DNA from: HGM04593 sp964512955
Lineage (GTDB): Bacteria > Bacteroidota > Bacteroidia > Bacteroidales > Bacteroidaceae
DNA: 64,000 nucleotides
Reading direction: 5' to 3'
Assembly (NCBI GenBank): GCA_964512955.1
Contig: CAZEKX010000002.1
Coordinates: 1-64,000 of the forward strand
Shown: positions 9,890 to 19,005 of the stretch, in pieces
Position numbering within the stretch: position 1 is the first letter of the stretch
How the letters are laid out: every line of letters starts with the position of its first letter
The notes under the pieces: model-generated
Seen by the model: only the letters and a program-made list of their open reading frames with translations
The model's database searches: none
What the model was told of the DNA's origin: nothing
Program-made: the position numbers and the translations under genes

Positions 9890-10492
9890 ATGAATTACAT
9901 TTCAGACATTCTTTATTGGATTTCGACCGGATTATTGGTACCGGTTGTCGTATTACTCATTTTGTTGTTTGGACGTTCCTTGTTGTTGATAGGCAGTTTC
10001 TTTGGGCAATATTTGTCTATACGTAAAACTGAGGCTCTATTGCGTAAGGAGTTTGACGGATTAACAGTGGATGGTATTGCTGCATTTGAATCTCATTTGC
10101 CATCGGGTAGGTCTTCGTTAGTGATAAATTATATACATCGTATATTGGCGGTACGCGGCAGTTCTGCTCATGTACAACGCCTGTTGTCCGATTTTGAAAT
10201 TGTGGCAGACAAAGACCTTGCAACATCAAAAACTCTTACAAAAATGGGACCGATGTTGGGACTCATGGGTACACTGATTCCTATGGGACCGGCTCTGGTG
10301 GGACTTTCTACAGGTGATATATCGTCAATGGCTTATAATATGCAGGTTGCTTTTGCAACAACGGTGGTAGGTCTGTTTGCTAGTGGAATAGGTTTTATTA
10401 CCGGTCAGGTGAAACAACGTTGGTATTTACAGGATATGACCAACCTTGAGTTTCTTGCATCGCTATCAAATGAGGGTAAAGGAGGAAAATAA
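9890..10492 (+). CDS. hmuU: HmuU, MotA/TolQ/ExbB proton-channel family protein
   Basis: 200 residues from the ATG at 9890, eight bases after hmuT. There is a membrane segment at about 12-35 and two more in the conserved C-terminal MotA_ExbB domain (LTKMGPMLGLMGTLIPMGPALVGLS and MQVAFATTVVGLFASGIGF). The GPMLGLMGTLIPMGPAL stretch is the family signature. ExbB/TolQ proteins couple proton flow to outer-membrane transport, so this subunit may energise HmuR or HmuS specifically. The gene ends one base before the hmuV ATG, so translation is likely coupled. Confidence 0.85.
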   Translation: MNYISDILYWISTGLLVPVVVLLILLFGRSLLLIGSFFGQYLSIRKTEALLRKEFDGLTVDGIAAFESHLPSGRSSLVINYIHRILAVRGSSAHVQRLLSDFEIVADKDLATSKTLTKMGPMLGLMGTLIPMGPALVGLSTGDISSMAYNMQVAFATTVVGLFASGIGFITGQVKQRWYLQDMTNLEFLASLSNEGKGGK

Positions 10493-10493
10493 A

Positions 10494-10820
10494 ATGAGAC
10501 ACAAATTGCTGAGGCGTGATGAAGATGACGACCCAATGAGCGTTGTAAGTAATCTGTTTGATGTGGCGATGGTTTTTGCGGTGGCACTTATGGTCGCTCT
10601 TGTATCTCGTTATAATATGACGGAAATGTTCAGTCAGGAAGATTTTACAATGGTAAAGAATCCCGGGAAAGAGAATATGGAGATAATAACCAAAGAGGGG
10701 AATAAAATAAACAAATATACTCCTTCGGAGGATCAGAGTAACAAGAGTGGAAATAGAGGAAAAAGGGTTGGCATTGCATATGAACTTGAAAACGGTGAAA
10801 TAATATATGTTCCCGAGTAA
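10494..10820 (+). CDS. hmuV: HmuV, DUF2149 small membrane protein
   Basis: 108 residues from the ATG at 10494. An acidic N-terminus (RRDEDDDPMSVVSNLFDVAMV) leads into one membrane segment (about 22-41) and a periplasmic tail ending in GIAYELENGEIIYVPE. This layout is that of DUF2149 proteins, which always follow MotA/ExbB-type genes and resemble ExbD/TolR in topology, with an Asp near the membrane segment. It is the sixth and last gene of the operon. The ExbD-like role is an inference from topology and context. Confidence 0.82.
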   Translation: MRHKLLRRDEDDDPMSVVSNLFDVAMVFAVALMVALVSRYNMTEMFSQEDFTMVKNPGKENMEIITKEGNKINKYTPSEDQSNKSGNRGKRVGIAYELENGEIIYVPE

Positions 10821-11076
10821 TTAGAATCAATTAAATAGAGCAAAACCGGTAATCCCAGTGAGTTGGATTGTAATAATTGCCAATCATTATATGAATGATG
10901 AATAGGTCCTCTGTATAAAAATTTCGATACAAATTTGGAAAGTTATTTAAATTTATTTAACTTGCACCGGTTTTTAGAATGTTGGTTGAGTACTTTAGTA
11001 TGTGCAAAGTACCTTGACCAACAATCTTATATGTAATGTATAATCGCATATTTATATTGTTTAATAATTCTCAATT
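10821..11076. other. Intergenic region with several pairing elements after hmuV
   Basis: 256 bases without a gene. A 9-base arm at 10842-10850 (AAAACCGGT) pairs exactly with 10966-10974 (ACCGGTTTT), and a 6-base hairpin (ATCATT/AATGAT, 10883-10899) lies between them. This could be a structured leader for the following gene or a complex hmu 3' end. I cannot assign it to a known riboswitch class. Confidence 0.35.
10981..11022 (+). terminator. Imperfect long hairpin upstream of the broken DUF3472 gene
   Basis: GTTGGT and GTACTTT pair with AAAGTAC and ACCAAC across a 9-base loop, leaving a small unpaired segment (TGA against CTTG). No strong T-tract follows, so it may be a weak terminator or a leader structure rather than a simple intrinsic terminator. 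Confidence 0.35.
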
Positions 11077-12416
11077 ATGAAAAAAGGAGTTTAATATTCA
11101 GTATTATTGCTTATCGTTTTGCTTTTGGTTTTAGCGATAATTTTACGGCCAAATTCTACCTCGGTAGTGCAGAGTGAGAGTTTTGTTTCCTTGTCGGGTA
11201 ATGCGTATGTAACATCATTACCTGATAAAAGCAGAGTAACAAATGGCACAAAAGACGAAAAGATACCTATTGCGGTTATTGATGAACAGAACAGTACCAT
11301 ACGCGATTGGCGGGATACAGAAACTGTCATAAGTTTCTATTTCGGAACAGCGAAGAGCGGTAAAATGAATATTGCACTTCAGGCAAAAGGACACTCTCAT
11401 ATAGAGGTTTCTCTTTTGGGAAAGAAGAATGTTGTGAAACTTGATAGCGATACTTTGGCGCGTGTAGAGGTGGGAACATTTAAGATAAAGAATCCCGGAT
11501 ATATAAAAATGGAATTCGTGGTGTGAAAATAGACAAAGGAGATGATTTTGGCAATGTAGCAGCCGTTCTTGTGGATGACAATGTTGGTCCTATAGTTTAT
11601 GTCGATTCCACTTTCAGTACTCATTTTGGGCGACGTGGTCCGTCGGTACACATGGGTTATACACTTCCCGGTGAAAATATTGAATGGTTCTACAACGAAG
11701 TTGTAGTTCCTGAGGAGGGTGACATACCCTGTAGTTATTATATGGCTTGTGGCTTTGGCGAAGGTTATTTTGGTATGCAGAATAATACTCCGCAACAGAG
11801 AAGGGTGTTGTTCTCGGTGTGGAGTCCTTACGAAACAGACAATGCTGCCGAAATTCCCGATTCATTACGTGTAACACTCATTAAAAAGGGTGCCGATGTG
11901 AAAGTACAGGATTTTGGTAATGAGGGTGCCGGTGGACAAAGTTACATGCACTACGACTGGAAAGCCGGTGAACGTTGCCGTTTCCTTATGGGGGTTAAGC
12001 CCGATGGCAAAGGTAATACCGTATATACTGCCTATTTCTTCGACAATACAAAGGAGCAGTGGGGGCTTGTGGCGTCTTTCCGTCGCCCGAAGACTTCCTC
12101 TTGGTATACCAATGCGCATTCGTTCTTGGAAAACTTTAATCCGGTGATGGGTTATATAAACAGAAAAGCATATTATGGCAATCAGTGGGCGCGTACTGTC
12201 GATGGCAAGTGGTTGCCGGTAACACAGGGACGATTTACCTGCGATGCAACAGGACATCAAAAACAACGCCTCGACTATAACGGTGGTGTAGAAGGTGAAG
12301 GTTTCTTCCTTACTATGGGCGGTTTCTTTGACGGCTATATGACATCGGGTACCAATTTTGAACGTATTGGCAATACTACAGTGGCTCCGGATATTGATTT
12401 TTCAACACTTGAATAG
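11077..12416 (+). pseudogene. Broken DUF5077-DUF3472 protein gene (nonsense plus frameshift)
   Basis: The ATG at 11077 reads MKKGV and meets TAA at 11092; the same frame then continues through a hydrophobic segment (LLLIVLLLVLAIIL) and a DUF5077-like domain (SLSGNAYVTSLPD, TVISFYFGTAKSGKMNIAL) to TGA at 11524. From 11523 a second frame gives a complete DUF3472 domain (FGRRGPSVHMGYTLPGENIEWFYNEV, CGFGEGYFGMQ, FGNEGAGGQSYMHYDWKAGE) to 12416. In Bacteroidales these two domains normally form one secreted protein of about 430 residues. Removing two bases from GTGGTGTG near 11520 would rejoin the frames. Either the gene is decayed, or it is expressed as two parts from a TTG at 11107 and a GTG at 11523. 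Two lesions favour decay. Function of the family is unknown, often near glycosidases. Confidence 0.75.
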
Positions 12417-12457
12417 TGTGTATACAGGCTCTGTTGGAAACTTTTCCCCTAAAATAA

Positions 12458-12488
12458 TTGTGAAGTAATGTTATTTTATATATGTTTG
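12458..12488 (+). promoter_or_regulatory. Predicted promoter of the GH109 gene
   Basis: TTG at 12458-12460, 20 bases, TATGTTTG at 12481-12488: a full match to the Bacteroidota promoter pattern. It implies a leader of about 95 bases before the ATG at 12590, in a gap that otherwise holds nothing I recognise. Confidence 0.6.
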
Positions 12489-12589
12489 CAACTGTATTTT
12501 ACACTGTATAGTGCATAACATGTGCCGGTGCTTTGCGATACTATGAATATTAAATTATAAACAATACCTATTTTAAAACACATTGTAAT

Positions 12590-14251
12590 ATGATTTTCAA
12601 AAAAAATTTTGGTTTAATCCTGGCTGTTGCTATGGCAGTGTTTGCCAATACAGCACAGGCTCAGTCCCTTTCTCCTTCAACAAAGTGGCATTGGGACAAA
12701 GGAACTATTGTTGTTGAAAGCCCGGAACGTCCTGCAGGACAGGAGCATGTTCTTAACCTTGCAGTTGCTCCAATAAAGACTGTACGTGTGGCTTTCGTTG
12801 GTCTTGGTATGCGTGGCGACGGTGCTGTAATCCGTTTCTGCCGTATCCCCGGTGTTGAAATCGTTGCTCTTTGCGATTATGAGTACGCTCGTGCCGAAGA
12901 GTGTAACAAATTCTTGCGTGAGCAGGGTCTTATGCCCGCCGATATCTATTGTGGTGAAAAGGGTTATGAGGAACTTTGCAAACGTCCCGACATCGACCTC
13001 GTTTATATCGCTGCCGACTGGAATCATCACTATCCTATAGCAAAATTTGCTATGGAGAACGGTAAACACACCGCTATCGAGGTTCCTTCTGCAATGAACC
13101 TCGAGCAGTGCTGGAGTCTTATCAACCTTTCAGAGCAAACACGTCTCCACTGTTTCATCCTTGAAAATTGCTGCTACGACGACTATGAGATGAATGCTCT
13201 TGCAATGGCACAAGACGGTATCTTCGGTGAAATTATACGTGCCGAGGGTGCTTATATCCACAGCCTCGAGTGGTTCTGGGATGCATACTGGAAAGACCCT
13301 GCCGACAATGATGTTGACAACCTTCACTGGCGTCTGAAGTACAACAAGGAGAACCGTGGCGACCTCTATGCTACTCACGGCCTTGGTCCCGTTGCACAGT
13401 GCTTGGATATTCACCGTGGCGACCGCTTCACTACACTCGTTGCAATGGATACCGATCCTTTCTTCGGTAAGGAACTTGTAAAAGAAAAGACCGGTAAAGA
13501 GTGTAAAGAGTTCCGTAATGGCGACCACACAACAACTCTTATGCGTACAGCAAAAGGTAAGGTTGTAGAGATTCAACATAACGTTATGACTCCTCAGCCC
13601 TACAACCGTTTGTTCAAACTCACAGGTACAAAAGGTTATGCTACTAAATATCCTACACCTGAGTTCGCACTTTCGGGTGAGGCACTCAAGAATACCGGTG
13701 CTCCTCAGGTTGATAATCTGAATGCTCATGGATTCATGAATGCAGAGCAAAAACAGGCTCTTACAGCGAAGTACTACCATCCAATCCTCAAAAAGTATGT
13801 TGAAAAGGGTCGCGATCTTGGTCATGGTGGTATGGACTTTGTAATGGATTCACGTCTTGTATACTGCTTGCAAAACGGTTTGCCTCTCGATATGGATGTA
13901 TATGATATGGCTGAATGGTGCTGTTTGGCAGAACTTGGTACCATATCAATGGACAACAACTGTGCAGCAGTAACATTCCCCGACTTTACACGCGGACATT
14001 GGAACGACCAGAAGGGTTACAAGCATGCTTTTGCTACTCCCGAGGATGAGGCTGCCACAGAGGCTTATGCCGAGGCTTATAGTGCTGCTCAGAAAGAGGT
14101 TACAGCAAAGAAAAACCTTTGGGCTCTTTACGATGCAGTGAAGGCTGCTAAAGAGGTAGGTGATGCTAAAGCGGTTGCCAAAGCAGAGAAGAAACTTGCT
14201 CAGGCAAAGGCTTCTGCCAAGAAGGCAATAGCAAAGGCTATGAAGAAATAA
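12590..14251 (+). CDS. GH109-like Gfo/Idh/MocA glycosidase with a Lys/Ala-rich tail
   Basis: 553 residues. A cleavable signal (ends near TAQAQS) is followed by a Rossmann domain with the NAD motif GLGMRG (71-76), IALCDYEYARAEE-type dinucleotide contacts, and VYIAADWNHHYPIAKFAMENGKH. The C-terminal Gfo/Idh/MocA domain has ATHGLGPVAQCLDIHRGDR, as in GH109. GH109 enzymes use tightly bound NAD to cleave alpha-N-acetylgalactosamine, for example from mucin or blood-group A glycans. About 72 residues from 482 onward are an Ala/Lys/Glu-rich helix ending in KKAIAKAMKK, which I do not know from other GH109 members. The codons look optimised (many C-ending), suggesting high expression. Substrate is inferred from family only. 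Confidence 0.85.
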   Translation: MIFKKNFGLILAVAMAVFANTAQAQSLSPSTKWHWDKGTIVVESPERPAGQEHVLNLAVAPIKTVRVAFVGLGMRGDGAVIRFCRIPGVEIVALCDYEYARAEECNKFLREQGLMPADIYCGEKGYEELCKRPDIDLVYIAADWNHHYPIAKFAMENGKHTAIEVPSAMNLEQCWSLINLSEQTRLHCFILENCCYDDYEMNALAMAQDGIFGEIIRAEGAYIHSLEWFWDAYWKDPADNDVDNLHWRLKYNKENRGDLYATHGLGPVAQCLDIHRGDRFTTLVAMDTDPFFGKELVKEKTGKECKEFRNGDHTTTLMRTAKGKVVEIQHNVMTPQPYNRLFKLTGTKGYATKYPTPEFALSGEALKNTGAPQVDNLNAHGFMNAEQKQALTAKYYHPILKKYVEKGRDLGHGGMDFVMDSRLVYCLQNGLPLDMDVYDMAEWCCLAELGTISMDNNCAAVTFPDFTRGHWNDQKGYKHAFATPEDEAATEAYAEAYSAAQKEVTAKKNLWALYDAVKAAKEVGDAKAVAKAEKKLAQAKASAKKAIAKAMKK

Positions 14252-14280
14252 GTATTTCTATATATAATATAGAGATATTC

Positions 14281-14343
14281 TAAAATTAAATGAGGCTGAC
14301 TAAAAAGTCTATACGACTTTTTAGTCAGCCTCATTTAATTTTA
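14281..14343 (+). repeat. Perfect 29-bp-arm hairpin, copy 1 of a repeated element
   Basis: 29-base arms pair without mismatch around the loop TATAC. The core (ATGAGGCTGACTAAAAAGTC, loop, complement) recurs at 19714-19757 in the same orientation. It sits 29 bases after the GH109 stop and has A/T-rich flanks on both sides, so it would work as a bidirectional terminator. The outer AATTAAAT/ATTTAATT bases are not shared with copy 2. It resembles the terminal sequences of small repeated or insertion elements in Bacteroidales, but no transposase is near. Confidence 0.8.
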
Positions 14344-14480
14344 AAGATCGTGTAATATTTATCATCAGTCAAATCAATATTCTTTCCAAAATTGTAAACA
14401 TTCCATAAAAAGTATATAAAACGCATAAAATATTTGTTTAATAAGCGTTGTTTAAATAGTTTTACAAAAATTTTTAAACA

Positions 14481-16544
14481 ATGAAAAAAACTAAGACTAT
14501 ATCTATTATTGTAACTGCAATAATACTGTTTTCTGTTACTTATATTTTGAAAAAAAAATCGCAAGCCACTCATATTGATGTTATTTGTCATTATACCCAC
14601 ATCGATAAAGATACTTTGAAACTAAAAGCAGCAAAGTTTCTTCTAGAAAATATTCCTTACCACTATTCCGAAAACAATAAAACAATTTCTAATACCAAAT
14701 GGGAGCATTGGCGATCCGAAACAGATATAATACTAAAAAAACTGCAGGCTGAATATGGATATGACGCTATTCCTCATAAAATTATAGACTCTATTCGTAT
14801 TGAACGTGACTCAATGCCATTTCATGAAACACTTATAAACTCAAGAATTGCAAACAACATATTGTGCGATAGCAGTCTGATCACAGACAAATATCTTATA
14901 GAACATATAGATAATGCCTTTGAAGTATGGCAGACAAATAAGTTTGCAAAGAAGTTGTCTTTCGACAACTTTAAAGAATATATATTGCCATATAGTTCTT
15001 TACAATACTACAACATACTGAATAACGGCAAAGAACTTCATGATATTTTTATATCTATGCTCTGTCCCGACTCAACTGGTACTCTCACGGAATGTATTAA
15101 AAGATATAATCAAACAATTGGAGACCTCAGAGGATTGAACGGAAGTGTCAAACGAAAAGAAAGAACCGGAATATACGATATGTATGTACGTGGAATACAC
15201 GACTGTACAGATATTGCGGTATGGGCATGCAATATATTACGTGCATGTGGAATTCCAATAGTTGTTGAGAATGTAATAGGTTATCGAGATTTTGTAGGAA
15301 GACATTTCCATTGTAGCGTTTTCGATTGCGACAGCACTACATGGAGTCCGTTTAATGCAGAATCCTCTTTACCTGGAAATTTCAGTTTCGACCAACCTAA
15401 GTGTTTAAATGTTCATAGACATCTCTTTGCAACGCAAAGAGATTCACCCTATTTTCTTAAAGGTGATAATGAGAATGTACCTATAGAATTAAACAATCCA
15501 TGCATAAAAGATGTTACGTCCTTATATCGCAATGTTTATAAAATATCTTTACCATGCGATATAAGTTCTAAAAACAAACTTGCATATCTTGCAACGTTTG
15601 ATGCTGCAAGTGGTATTAAACCTGTTACTTGGGGTGTTATTGACACTATATCAAAAAGTGTAACATTTGAAAATACCCTACCAGAAATACTCTATTTCCC
15701 AGTATATTACAATGAAGACTACCAAAGTTTTAGCACCCCATTCTATCTTGTAGTATACGATGGTAAAGTTGATATAAAAGAGATACAGGGTATAAGTGAT
15801 GACACATTGACCTCAACATTATATCTTACACGCAAATATCCTCGTAAAGAGAATATGAAACGTGTCGCCGAGGGATTGATAGGTGGTCAATTCTTAGGTT
15901 CAAACACCCCCGATTTTAAAGATGCAGATTTTTTATTTACCATAAAATCGGCTCCAAATCCAATGTTAAGCGAATATAAATTTAAAAAAATAGGGAAATA
16001 CAAATATTATCGTTTTCAGGCTCACAAAAACAATCCACACGCAAATATATCACACTTGGAGTGGGTCACAAACAAAAGTTATGGCTATGAGAACACTGAA
16101 GACGTGTCGAGACTACACATATTATCGCCCAAAGAGAAAAGTATAACAAAAGGCGACAACAAATTAGTTAAACTTCTTGATAGAAACAGAAATCGAATGA
16201 CATGGGCAAAAGAGTACGACGGCAATATGCAAACAGCACCGGGAGCATATCCAAATATAACCCTGTCGCTTGACGAGCCCCAAATTGTAACATCCGTTCG
16301 TTTTTCTCCATTGAACGCCGACAACGGTATAAAAAATGGAAATACATACGAACTGTTCTATTGGGATGGAGGTTGGATTTCCTGTGGCATAAAGGTTGCC
16401 GAATACGAATACATACAGTTTGACAGTGTACCCAAGAACAAACTATATTGGTTAGATAATATCACGGAAGGAAAGGAAGAGATGCCATTCATCATTGTAA
16501 ATGGAAAACAAAAATTTGTATATGATGAAATTATAACTAACTAG
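14481..16544 (+). CDS. Membrane-anchored transglutaminase-like protein
   Basis: 687 residues. A single N-terminal membrane segment (about 7-23) anchors an extracytoplasmic protein. Residues about 230-300 form a transglutaminase-like core: RGIHDCTDIAVWACNILRACG has the likely catalytic Cys 242, GRHFHCSVFD (273-282) the His, and the following Asp residues complete a plausible Cys-His-Asp triad. The remaining C-terminal part (about 310-687) looks like beta-sandwich domains, the last resembling a discoidin/F5-8C fold. The enzyme may be a peptidase, an amide-bond-forming enzyme or an inactive binding protein. It is followed after 4 bases by the O-antigen-ligase-like gene, so they are surely co-transcribed. 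Composition is visibly richer in A+T than GH109 upstream. The domain call is solid in the core, weak elsewhere. Confidence 0.65.
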   Translation: MKKTKTISIIVTAIILFSVTYILKKKSQATHIDVICHYTHIDKDTLKLKAAKFLLENIPYHYSENNKTISNTKWEHWRSETDIILKKLQAEYGYDAIPHKIIDSIRIERDSMPFHETLINSRIANNILCDSSLITDKYLIEHIDNAFEVWQTNKFAKKLSFDNFKEYILPYSSLQYYNILNNGKELHDIFISMLCPDSTGTLTECIKRYNQTIGDLRGLNGSVKRKERTGIYDMYVRGIHDCTDIAVWACNILRACGIPIVVENVIGYRDFVGRHFHCSVFDCDSTTWSPFNAESSLPGNFSFDQPKCLNVHRHLFATQRDSPYFLKGDNENVPIELNNPCIKDVTSLYRNVYKISLPCDISSKNKLAYLATFDAASGIKPVTWGVIDTISKSVTFENTLPEILYFPVYYNEDYQSFSTPFYLVVYDGKVDIKEIQGISDDTLTSTLYLTRKYPRKENMKRVAEGLIGGQFLGSNTPDFKDADFLFTIKSAPNPMLSEYKFKKIGKYKYYRFQAHKNNPHANISHLEWVTNKSYGYENTEDVSRLHILSPKEKSITKGDNKLVKLLDRNRNRMTWAKEYDGNMQTAPGAYPNITLSLDEPQIVTSVRFSPLNADNGIKNGNTYELFYWDGGWISCGIKVAEYEYIQFDSVPKNKLYWLDNITEGKEEMPFIIVNGKQKFVYDEIITN

Positions 16545-16548
16545 TGAG

Positions 16549-18033
16549 ATGATACAAGCAATAATTGTTTTTACAGCATTATTTCTATCCATATTCTACA
16601 GTTACGATGAGGAAACTATGAATACAATATGGTGGGAGTCTCATATCCCATCCATTACAATTATGGTTTTGTTGCTATTGACGTTGCTTATACCAAAAAG
16701 AATAAGAATATGTAAAGAATATACATTTAGCCTGATTATGTGTGTAATCTCATTGATTGGGATTATATCAATATTTTTTTGTGATATACACAACTCATCC
16801 ATTTACTCAATGGGCGTTACACTGACAGTTCCATCTATAATGTATTTTTTAGATACTAAGAATAAAACTTTAAACTATATTATATATATTGTACTAACTC
16901 TATATGTTATAGTCGTAATATATTCATCATCACGTACTGGAATAATTGTAACATTACTTTCCTTTATATATTTTCTATGGAATAGATTCAAATCAAAATG
17001 TAAGTTAATATTATTCTCATTCATTTCATTATCAGTAGTATTTATTGTTTTAGTATTTTTTGTAAAAGAAAATTCATCTAATGGTAGAGCATTTATCTTA
17101 AAGAATACGGCAAAGATGATATTGGAGAAACCTTTTGGATGGGGCACCAATGGTTTCGAAACCAATTATATGGTAAAACAAGCAGAATATTTCTGTAATA
17201 ATAATGACGAAGAAATGGAGATGCTGGCTGATGACATAAAACATCCTTTAAATGAATTCATGTATATAGCGATAAACCATGGAATACACGTATTAGCCAT
17301 ATTTGTAACATTTGTTTTTTTACTTATATATCTTTTATATAAAAGAGGAGATAGAGAAAGTAAATGTTTTTTGCATTTTATTATATTACTGTTTGCTTGG
17401 TGCTGTTTCTCATATCCATTATCAGTTTCATTTGTAATAGTCATCTTATCAGCATACATTATATCATATCCTATGACCGAGTATTTACTATTAAAACGAA
17501 ACCACATAAGATATACAATAATACTACCATTGCTATTGTGTGGCTGTAAAAGATTGCAAGCATTCAACGATGAAAGAATATGGAATAATGCAATAGAAAC
17601 ATACAATATAGGTAGAAAAGAAGATGCATTGATGGTATTCGACAATGCCCATAACTTCTCAATAGATAAAGGACGAAAACTTTTTTCTTTAGCAACAATA
17701 GAATACAATAATAAAGATTACAAAAGATGTATTGAGGTTTGCAATGAATGTAAACAATTCATACAAAGTTACGACCTAGAGTTAATGCATGCTAACTGCT
17801 ACATGTTCATAGGCAATCAATATATGGCTCTAAAACATTTCCAAATTGCACATAATATGTGTCCGGTACGTTTTATCCCACTTTATAAGCAGTTTAAAAT
17901 ATATAAGGAAATAGGCGATACGTTAAAAATGATTAAAATTGGAAAAGAGATTTTATCCAAAAAAGTTAAGGTATATTCTTATAAAACTAATATTATCATA
18001 AATAATGTACAATACGAACTTAAGAATATATAA
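16549..18033 (+). CDS. O-antigen ligase/polymerase (Wzy_C)-like membrane protein with C-terminal TPRs
   Basis: 494 residues. About ten membrane segments fill residues 1-340. Landmarks of the WaaL/Wzy/PglL superfamily are present: SSSRTG (126-131), NGR (178-180), KPFGWGTNGFE (194-204) and, in the large periplasmic loop, KHPLNEFMYIAINHG (231-245), whose His 232 matches the conserved loop His. After residue about 345 the protein switches to helical TPR-like repeats. Such enzymes transfer or polymerise lipid-linked glycans in the periplasm; some relatives glycosylate proteins. No glycosyltransferase or flippase lies nearby, so this is not a normal O-antigen cluster. Placed between a transglutaminase-like protein and two lipoproteins, it might modify one of them; this is inference. 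Confidence 0.7.
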   Translation: MIQAIIVFTALFLSIFYSYDEETMNTIWWESHIPSITIMVLLLLTLLIPKRIRICKEYTFSLIMCVISLIGIISIFFCDIHNSSIYSMGVTLTVPSIMYFLDTKNKTLNYIIYIVLTLYVIVVIYSSSRTGIIVTLLSFIYFLWNRFKSKCKLILFSFISLSVVFIVLVFFVKENSSNGRAFILKNTAKMILEKPFGWGTNGFETNYMVKQAEYFCNNNDEEMEMLADDIKHPLNEFMYIAINHGIHVLAIFVTFVFLLIYLLYKRGDRESKCFLHFIILLFAWCCFSYPLSVSFVIVILSAYIISYPMTEYLLLKRNHIRYTIILPLLLCGCKRLQAFNDERIWNNAIETYNIGRKEDALMVFDNAHNFSIDKGRKLFSLATIEYNNKDYKRCIEVCNECKQFIQSYDLELMHANCYMFIGNQYMALKHFQIAHNMCPVRFIPLYKQFKIYKEIGDTLKMIKIGKEILSKKVKVYSYKTNIIINNVQYELKNI

Positions 18034-18081
18034 AGAAGTAATATCACAAATTCTTATTTTTTAATTTATAATTTAAACAAC

Positions 18082-18909
18082 ATGAAAAAAAAATTATTAT
18101 TCACATTTGTAAGTATTGTCATATGCATGGCAGGTTTTGTATCTTGTAGTAATAACGATTTTGAAGAGTGCATATCTGATACAAAAAGATCAAAGAGTTT
18201 AACTACGAGAAGCATAAATGACATAACAATGGAAGAAGTCAAGGCCAGAGTTAATGAATTGAATGAAAAATACAATAGCGATGTTGTTATTAATGAAGAA
18301 CTTTCTGCAGAGAAATTCGATGAAACATTCTTTTTTATACTAGAAAACTCTTTAAGAAAAGATCGCGGATTAAAACCCCTTGAGATTATAGAAAGCCAAG
18401 TTTTAACTAATAACAGAATTGATGATAGTTCTATTGACAAAGTTAGTATTGCATCTACTGGAAGAAGTATAGAAAACGTAGATAATAATAACCGCGTGTA
18501 TGAAGAAGAATTTGAAAAAGAAGAAAACTTTTCAGCAAAAAGGTTTACAAATTTCAGTTCATTTTTTAACAGATATCACTATTGTATTTCTTATATCGTC
18601 CAATATGGAAGAAATTCTGCTATAAAATTTAATGGATTCGAAAATCAGACTATATATTCTGCATATAATACGGATGATTTTTCATTACCACAAAGTGTAG
18701 TAGATGAATTTGCTAAAGAGCATGATGTAACATATTGTGATGGAACACTAAATTTAACATCTCCTGTAAGATACAATCATAATGATCCATATAACCGTGA
18801 TGAAATAAACTTTTATTATACTTATGAATATAAGATTAACGGTACAACCTTTGAAATTACAGCGAGTCATCCTGCGGGTGTATTAAGCAGACATACAGTA
18901 ACAAAATAA
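18082..18909 (+). CDS. Lipoprotein of unknown function
   Basis: 275 residues. MKKKLLFTFVSIVICMAGFVSC gives a lipoprotein with Cys 22. The mature part begins with an acidic and Ser/Thr-rich stretch ending in LTTRSI, then a charged helical region (EEVKARVNELNEKYNSDVV) and a beta-rich C-terminus with several Tyr (YYTYEYKING). I recognise no family. It is A+T-rich and follows the O-antigen-ligase-like gene by 48 bases; a strong hairpin terminator ends its transcript. It could be a substrate of the neighbouring enzymes, which is speculation. Confidence 0.6.
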   Translation: MKKKLLFTFVSIVICMAGFVSCSNNDFEECISDTKRSKSLTTRSINDITMEEVKARVNELNEKYNSDVVINEELSAEKFDETFFFILENSLRKDRGLKPLEIIESQVLTNNRIDDSSIDKVSIASTGRSIENVDNNNRVYEEEFEKEENFSAKRFTNFSSFFNRYHYCISYIVQYGRNSAIKFNGFENQTIYSAYNTDDFSLPQSVVDEFAKEHDVTYCDGTLNLTSPVRYNHNDPYNRDEINFYYTYEYKINGTTFEITASHPAGVLSRHTVTK

Positions 18910-18920
18910 ATACAGACTTG

Positions 18921-18961
18921 TTTTTGTTATCTCAATATGAAAATGATTGAGATAACAAAAA
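18921..18961 (+). terminator. Intrinsic terminator after the orphan lipoprotein gene
   Basis: 16-base perfect arms (TTTTTGTTATCTCAAT and its complement) around a 9-base loop, with A-tract upstream and A/T-rich sequence after. Arms of this A/T-flanked form can stop transcription in either direction. It separates the first three genes of the block from the lipoprotein at 19006. Confidence 0.75.
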
Positions 18962-19005
18962 AATAATTATCTTTTAGAGGTAATAATACATAAAACTAGG
19001 ATAAA

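Noticed and set aside
10842..10974. Possible cobalamin or other known riboswitch after hmuV
   Set aside because: The conserved core sequences of the cobalamin, SAM and TPP classes are not present; kept only as an unassigned structured region.
13130..13825. Minus-strand open frame of 231 codons within the GH109 gene
   Set aside because: Shadow of the GH109 codon pattern; no start context, no domain, and GH109 is unambiguous.
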